Positions 9,490 through 12,784 of a stretch of 12,784 bases of DNA are shown here, in pieces. Location: assembly GCA_030613765.1 (NCBI GenBank), contig JAUWLI010000043.1:1-12784 (forward strand). Reading direction: 5' to 3'. The translations under genes were made by a program, and so were the position numbers. This stretch comes from Phycisphaerae bacterium (lineage in GTDB: Bacteria; Planctomycetota; Phycisphaerae; Sedimentisphaerales; SG8-4). How positions within the stretch are numbered: position 1 is the first letter of the stretch; each line of letters begins with the position of its first letter. A model generated the notes under the pieces. It searched no databases. It saw only the letters and a list, made by a program, of their open reading frames with translations, and was not told the origin of the DNA.

Positions 9490-9492
9490 GCC

Positions 9493-9516
9493 AATGAGCC
9501 AACCCGTAAACTCATT
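9493..9516. other. Small inverted repeat after ntpK
   Basis: AATGAG (9493-9498) pairs with CTCATT (9511-9516) over a 12-base loop; an overlapping alternative pairs GTAAA (9506-9510) with TTTAC (9515-9519). The two are mutually exclusive. They lie in the 64-base K-E gap, where a transcript end could raise K relative to the rest, but the stems are short and may be chance. Confidence 0.2.
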
Positions 9517-9553
9517 TACCCATTTAAAAATAAACGCATATACGAGACAAATT

Positions 9554-10144
9554 ATGGAAGCTGAACAGGTCATAGAAAAGATATTGGCCGACGCAAGGGC
9601 CGATGCCGAAAAGATAAAAACCCAGGCTGATGAAAAGGAAGCCGCCGAGAAGGCAAAGCTCAACGACCAATTGAACGAGCACGGAAAGCAAACAAACACT
9701 CTTGCCGAAAAGCTCGGCAATGAGAAAAAACTCCACCTTCTGGCCGCTGCAAGAATGGATATCTCAAAAGAGCACCTGGCTGAAAAATGCAGGATTCTTG
9801 ACGAAGTCTTCGACCAAGCACGCCAACAGCTCCAAAATCTGTCAGACGACCGATATCGTGAGCTTATCAGAAATCTAATGCTCGATGCGGTCGAAACCGG
9901 AGACGAAGAGGTCATCATCGACACCAACGAAAAAAGAATCGACGAGAAATTTATCAAGCATATTAATCAAAAGTTAGGCCCCGAACGCAAAGGAAATCTA
10001 AAACTCTCAAAAGACACACAGCGGATTGGGGCTGGTTTCATCTTGAAACGAGGCAAAATAAAAAACAACGTCTCCCTGAACGTGCTCTTGGCCCAGGCTC
10101 GAAAAGAGCTCGAAATCGAATTAGCAAAGGACCTCTTCTCTTAA
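9554..10144 (+). CDS. ntpE: V-type ATPase subunit E, peripheral stalk
   Basis: A 196-residue peripheral-stalk subunit that dimerises with H/G and clamps the top of the catalytic head. Residues 1 to about 100 (MEAEQVIEKILADARADAEK onward) form a long charged coiled coil; the C-terminal domain (about 105-196) has the family pattern with GAGFILKRGKIKNNVSLNVLLAQARKE-like text near the end, split here around residues 158-184, and ends KDLFS. The ATG at 9554 gives the normal family start; earlier in-frame starts at 9461 and 9494 would add an unrelated tail and have no ribosome binding site. No clear Shine-Dalgarno is present for 9554: the upstream text is ATACGAGACAAATT, nearly the same as that before the F gene. 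It lies 64 bases after K. Confidence 0.9.
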   Translation: MEAEQVIEKILADARADAEKIKTQADEKEAAEKAKLNDQLNEHGKQTNTLAEKLGNEKKLHLLAAARMDISKEHLAEKCRILDEVFDQARQQLQNLSDDRYRELIRNLMLDAVETGDEEVIIDTNEKRIDEKFIKHINQKLGPERKGNLKLSKDTQRIGAGFILKRGKIKNNVSLNVLLAQARKELEIELAKDLFS

Positions 10145-10170
10145 CTGGCGATTCTCGGTACGGGATAATA

Positions 10171-10205
10171 ACTGCGAACTATGGACTACGAACTACAAAC
10201 TACCA
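10171..10205 (+). repeat. Degenerate heptamer array across the subunit C start codon
   Basis: Five adjacent seven-base units read ACTGCGA, ACTATGG, ACTACGA, ACTACAA and ACTACCA. The ATG of the C gene is inside the second unit, and units 2-5 encode the first residues MDYELQTTS. Adding or losing a unit after the start would shift frame, since seven is not a multiple of three. Confidence 0.6.
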
Positions 10206-11215
10206 GCTTGGATTTTTACACGTATCCGCCCGTTGGCACTGATGACTGGCGATACGTGTTCCAGTCCGCCCAGGTACGCGCCCTTGAATTACAGATGCTC
10301 ACCAGGCCTGCTTTTCTGGACATGGCCAACGCTGAAAACTTCCAGGCCGCTACCGACCTGTTGTCCGCCACCGAATACGTCATGCCTCGTTCCGACAAAA
10401 GCTCTGCGGAAATGGAAAACAACTTATCCCTTCGAAGGTCGGCCCTCCGGGAGCTGTTCGCCGAGTTAATCCTCGACAAGCCAATTGTAAAACTGTTTAA
10501 AACGCGGGATGATTTCGCAAATCTCCGCCTGGCAGTCAGGCGAACGTTAACAGATAAACCATTAGGCACCGATTACAGCCCCGATGGCAATTTCCCGCCC
10601 GAGCAGTTTGAAAATGTCTTCGCTGAGGAAAACTACACCGAGTTTCCTGATTACATGGCCGACGCCTCAGAGCGAGCCGTCTTGGCATACTATCGAAATA
10701 AGGATATTCGCCAGATTGACCACAATATTGATAGCACACAAGCCGAATATAACCTCATACAGGCACGCCGGCTAAACAGCATCTTCCTGCTCTCACTATT
10801 CAGAACACAGATTGACTTAAACAATATTCGCACGATGCTTCGCCTCAAATTCACCGAGTCCGAACAGCGTAATGTCTTCTTAAAAGGCGGCTTCATAGAA
10901 TTGGAACGCCTGGAACGCGGCGCCGAAATTGGCTACGAAGCCCTTGCCCCGCTGTTCTTTGTGACTCCCTACTACCATCTTGTTGAGGCAGGTGCCGCCT
11001 ATCTTAACTCGGAAAAATCTTTTTTAAGAATTGAGCAGCAGTGCGAAGAGCATATGACCGGATTCCTGAAATCAACGGCCCAGATTACCGCAGGCCCTCA
11101 GCCGATTATTGCCTATTTACTATTGAAGGAAAACGAAATCCGAACAGTACGTTTAATACTAACCGCTAAGAAGAACAACCTGGATACGAAACTTATTTTA
11201 GACCGTATAAGCTAA
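10181..11215 (+). CDS. ntpC: V-type ATPase subunit C (AC39/d family), central-stalk adaptor
   Basis: A 344-residue soluble subunit that seats the central stalk on the K ring. It is all-helical; the family start RYVFQSAQVRALELQMLTRP is at residues 25-44 (quoted in part), with the later repeat RTQIDLNNIRTMLRLK near 208-223 and the ending NEIRTVRLILTAKKNNLD typical of AC39 proteins. Length matches the family (about 330-350). The first 24 residues precede the conserved part and are partly encoded by the heptamer array, so the true start is less certain than the rest; no other ATG lies before the conserved region. No Shine-Dalgarno site is evident. The gene is 36 bases after E and 26 before F. Confidence 0.9.
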   Translation: MDYELQTTSLDFYTYPPVGTDDWRYVFQSAQVRALELQMLTRPAFLDMANAENFQAATDLLSATEYVMPRSDKSSAEMENNLSLRRSALRELFAELILDKPIVKLFKTRDDFANLRLAVRRTLTDKPLGTDYSPDGNFPPEQFENVFAEENYTEFPDYMADASERAVLAYYRNKDIRQIDHNIDSTQAEYNLIQARRLNSIFLLSLFRTQIDLNNIRTMLRLKFTESEQRNVFLKGGFIELERLERGAEIGYEALAPLFFVTPYYHLVEAGAAYLNSEKSFLRIEQQCEEHMTGFLKSTAQITAGPQPIIAYLLLKENEIRTVRLILTAKKNNLDTKLILDRIS

Positions 11216-11241
11216 CGAACGAGTAAACGAGATACGAAACT

Positions 11242-11565
11242 ATGGAAGGTAAAATAGCTGTTTTAGGTGATACTGATTTTGTCATGCCGTTTTCGGCATT
11301 GGGTCTCGATACCTACGCCACGGCTGATACAGTCGACGATATCACAGAAAACGCCAATAAAATTATAGAAGGCAAATACGCCCTCGTCGTAGTTGCCGAA
11401 AATATCGCTCCAAAGGCTGAAGAGGTTTTTTCAACTTATCACAATACTCCCACTCCCTGTATTGTGGTTGTGCCCTTTACAACTGAATCAAAGGGCTTTG
11501 CAACACAGGCCCTGGGAGAGGTACTTAGGTTAGCTACAGGTATAAATATTTTACAGGATAGTTAA
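11242..11565 (+). CDS. ntpG: V-type ATPase subunit F, central stalk
   Basis: A 107-residue central-stalk subunit (subunit F; NtpG in E. hirae) that binds subunit D and regulates rotation. The Rossmann-like fold shows as KIAVLGDTD at the start, YALVVVAENIA in the middle and CIVVVPF followed by SKGFATQAL and the C-terminal helix ending GINIL. Length is normal. The ATG at 11242 is required by the N-terminal beta strand. Its leader, ATACGAAACT before ATGGAAG, lacks a Shine-Dalgarno site and closely matches the leader of subunit E. It is 26 bases after C and 68 before A. Confidence 0.92.
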   Translation: MEGKIAVLGDTDFVMPFSALGLDTYATADTVDDITENANKIIEGKYALVVVAENIAPKAEEVFSTYHNTPTPCIVVVPFTTESKGFATQALGEVLRLATGINILQDS

Positions 11566-11576
11566 TAAAATGTTAT

Positions 11577-11611
11577 GCCTCACGGCCGATATGCTTTCTG
11601 GACCGCGAGGC
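11577..11611. other. Stem-loop between subunits F and A
   Basis: GCCTCACGG (11577-11585) pairs with CCGCGAGGC (11603-11611), eight of nine positions, over a 17-base loop. No U run follows and the ATPase genes continue, so it is not a terminator. It ends ten bases before the GAGGA ribosome binding site of the A gene. A role in mRNA processing or stability, raising A (three per complex) over F (one per complex), is inference. Confidence 0.45.
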
Positions 11612-11633
11612 GATATAGATGAGGAACAAAATA

Positions 11634-12784
11634 ATGAGTGATAAAAAAGTTGGCAGGATAGTTAAAGTTGCTGGTCCTGTTGTTATTGCCGAAGGTATGA
11701 TTGGTGTGCGAATGTACGATGTTGTTCGAGTCGGCAATCTGAATATAATTGGTGAAATCGTAGAATTGCACGGCGACCGGGCTTCCATTCAGGTCTACGA
11801 AGAGACCACCGGCATAGGCCCGGGCGAACCCGTCACCGATACGCAGGCTCCTTTGAGCGTCGAATTAGGACCGGGCCTGATTGAAAGCATTTACGACGGC
11901 ATCCAAAGACCTTTGGACGATCTCGTGGAAGCCGAAGGTGAATTCATGAGCAGAGGCAATATGCTCCCCGGCCTGAACCGCGAAAAGAAATGGCACTTTC
12001 AACCTTCCATTAAAGACGGAACAAAAGTAGGCTTCGGTGACATTATTGGACAGGTACAGGAAACCACACAAATCTCGCACAAGATTATGGTGCCCTTTGG
12101 AATCTCAGGAACTGTCCATAAAATATCTGAAGGCGATTATACGGTCGAGCAGACCGTCGCCGTTTGCACTGCAGAAGACGGCACCGAAACCGAGCTTAAA
12201 CTAATGCAAAAATGGCCCGTCCGCAACGCAAGGCAGCCAAAAACCCGCCTGACTCCGGATACACTCCTTGTCACGGGTCAGCGCGTCATTGACAGCTTCT
12301 TCCCCGTCACAAAGGGCGGCACTGCTTGTGTCCCCGGACCATTTGGTACAGGAAAAACCGTCGTTCAGCACCAGTTGGCAAAATGGGTCGATGCCGACGT
12401 AGTCGTATATGTCGGATGCGGCGAACGAGGAAATGAAATGACCGACGTCCTGATGGAATTCCCCGAACTAAAAGACCCACGAAGCGGCGAACCCTTAATG
12501 AAACGTTCCGTACTGATTGCAAACACATCGAACATGCCCGTCGCTGCCAGAGAAGCCTCCGTCTACACCGGCATTACAATCGCCGAGTACTTCCGCGATA
12601 TGGGCTACACCGTCGCCTTGATGGCAGACAGCACAAGCCGATCGGCTGAAGCGATGCGCGAGATATCCACCCGCCTGGAGGAGATGCCCGCTGAGGAAGG
12701 CTACCCCGCCTACCTTGCTGCCCGTATTGCCGCCTTTTATGAAAGAGCAGGCCGTGTCCAGTGTGCCGGCTCTCCTGAAAGGGA
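11634..12784 (+). CDS. ntpA: V-type ATPase catalytic subunit A (partial, 3' end beyond window)
   Basis: The first 383 residues of the catalytic subunit, normally about 580-600, open to the window edge without a stop. It hydrolyses or makes ATP at the A-B interface. The N-terminal barrel begins [17 protein letters not shown]; residues about 115-185 are the non-homologous insertion that marks V/A-type A subunits and rules out F-type beta. Walker A is GPFGTGKT at 235-242 (K241), the catalytic Glu lies in [11 protein letters not shown] (E264), and ADSTSR at 331-336 holds the Walker B Asp. The text then reads SAEAMREIS where the family almost always has WAEALREIS, so residue 337 is Ser instead of Trp. 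The ATG at 11634 has GAGGA eight bases upstream. Subunits B and D are expected to follow outside the window. Confidence 0.96.
   Translation, partial: MSDKKVGRIVKVAGPVVIAEGMIGVRMYDVVRVGNLNIIGEIVELHGDRASIQVYEETTGIGPGEPVTDTQAPLSVELGPGLIESIYDGIQRPLDDLVEAEGEFMSRGNMLPGLNREKKWHFQPSIKDGTKVGFGDIIGQVQETTQISHKIMVPFGISGTVHKISEGDYTVEQTVAVCTAEDGTETELKLMQKWPVRNARQPKTRLTPDTLLVTGQRVIDSFFPVTKGGTACVPGPFGTGKTVVQHQLAKWVDADVVVYVGCGERGNEMTDVLMEFPELKDPRSGEPLMKRSVLIANTSNMPVAAREASVYTGITIAEYFRDMGYTVALMADSTSRSAEAMREISTRLEEMPAEEGYPAYLAARIAAFYERAGRVQCAGSPER

Overview
The window most likely comes from a planctomycete, probably of the Phycisphaerae/Sedimentisphaerales type. This is an inference from gene content, not from a marker gene: a secreted glycosidase with a planctomycete-style degenerate dockerin plus an Fn3-like module, a DUF1680-type lipoprotein glycosidase, a Tat-exported nitrilase-superfamily enzyme, a bacterial V-type ATPase operon instead of an F-type one, and several genes without clear Shine-Dalgarno sites.

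Layout. (1) 25-3456, plus strand: a GH127-type beta-L-arabinofuranosidase lipoprotein, then an LDH-like malate dehydrogenase. (2) 3453-6219, minus strand: a GH99-like glycosidase with dockerin and Fn3 modules, whose stop interlocks with the mdh stop, and upstream of it a Tat-signal carbon-nitrogen hydrolase. The 277-bp gap between these two carries a hairpin and a possible small ORF overlapping the nitrilase end. (3) 6220-6667: a divergent intergenic region with an octamer tandem array, a hairpin-bearing dispersed-type repeat, a tandem decamer and a good sigma70-like promoter. (4) 6668 to the right edge, plus strand: a V-type ATPase operon in the order H(G)-I-K-E-C-F-A, with A cut by the window end; B and D are expected beyond it. 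This is the order of the Enterococcus hirae ntp operon.

How the parts work together. The left half is extracellular carbohydrate processing (an arabinofuranosidase and an endo-mannosidase/mannanase-like enzyme) plus one central-metabolism gene. The right half is a rotary ATPase: H and E form the peripheral stalk, I and K the membrane rotor/stator, C and F the central-stalk connection, and A the catalytic subunit. The K subunit keeps all side-chain ligands of the E. hirae NtpK sodium site, so sodium coupling is the best prediction.

I found no complete undescribed system. The most useful leads are the GH99-like protein that ends on a linker stub at the mdh stop, the Na+ signature, a Trp-to-Ser change in the ATPase A subunit, the shared SD-less start context of E, C and F with a heptamer array across the C start codon, and the composite promoter region.
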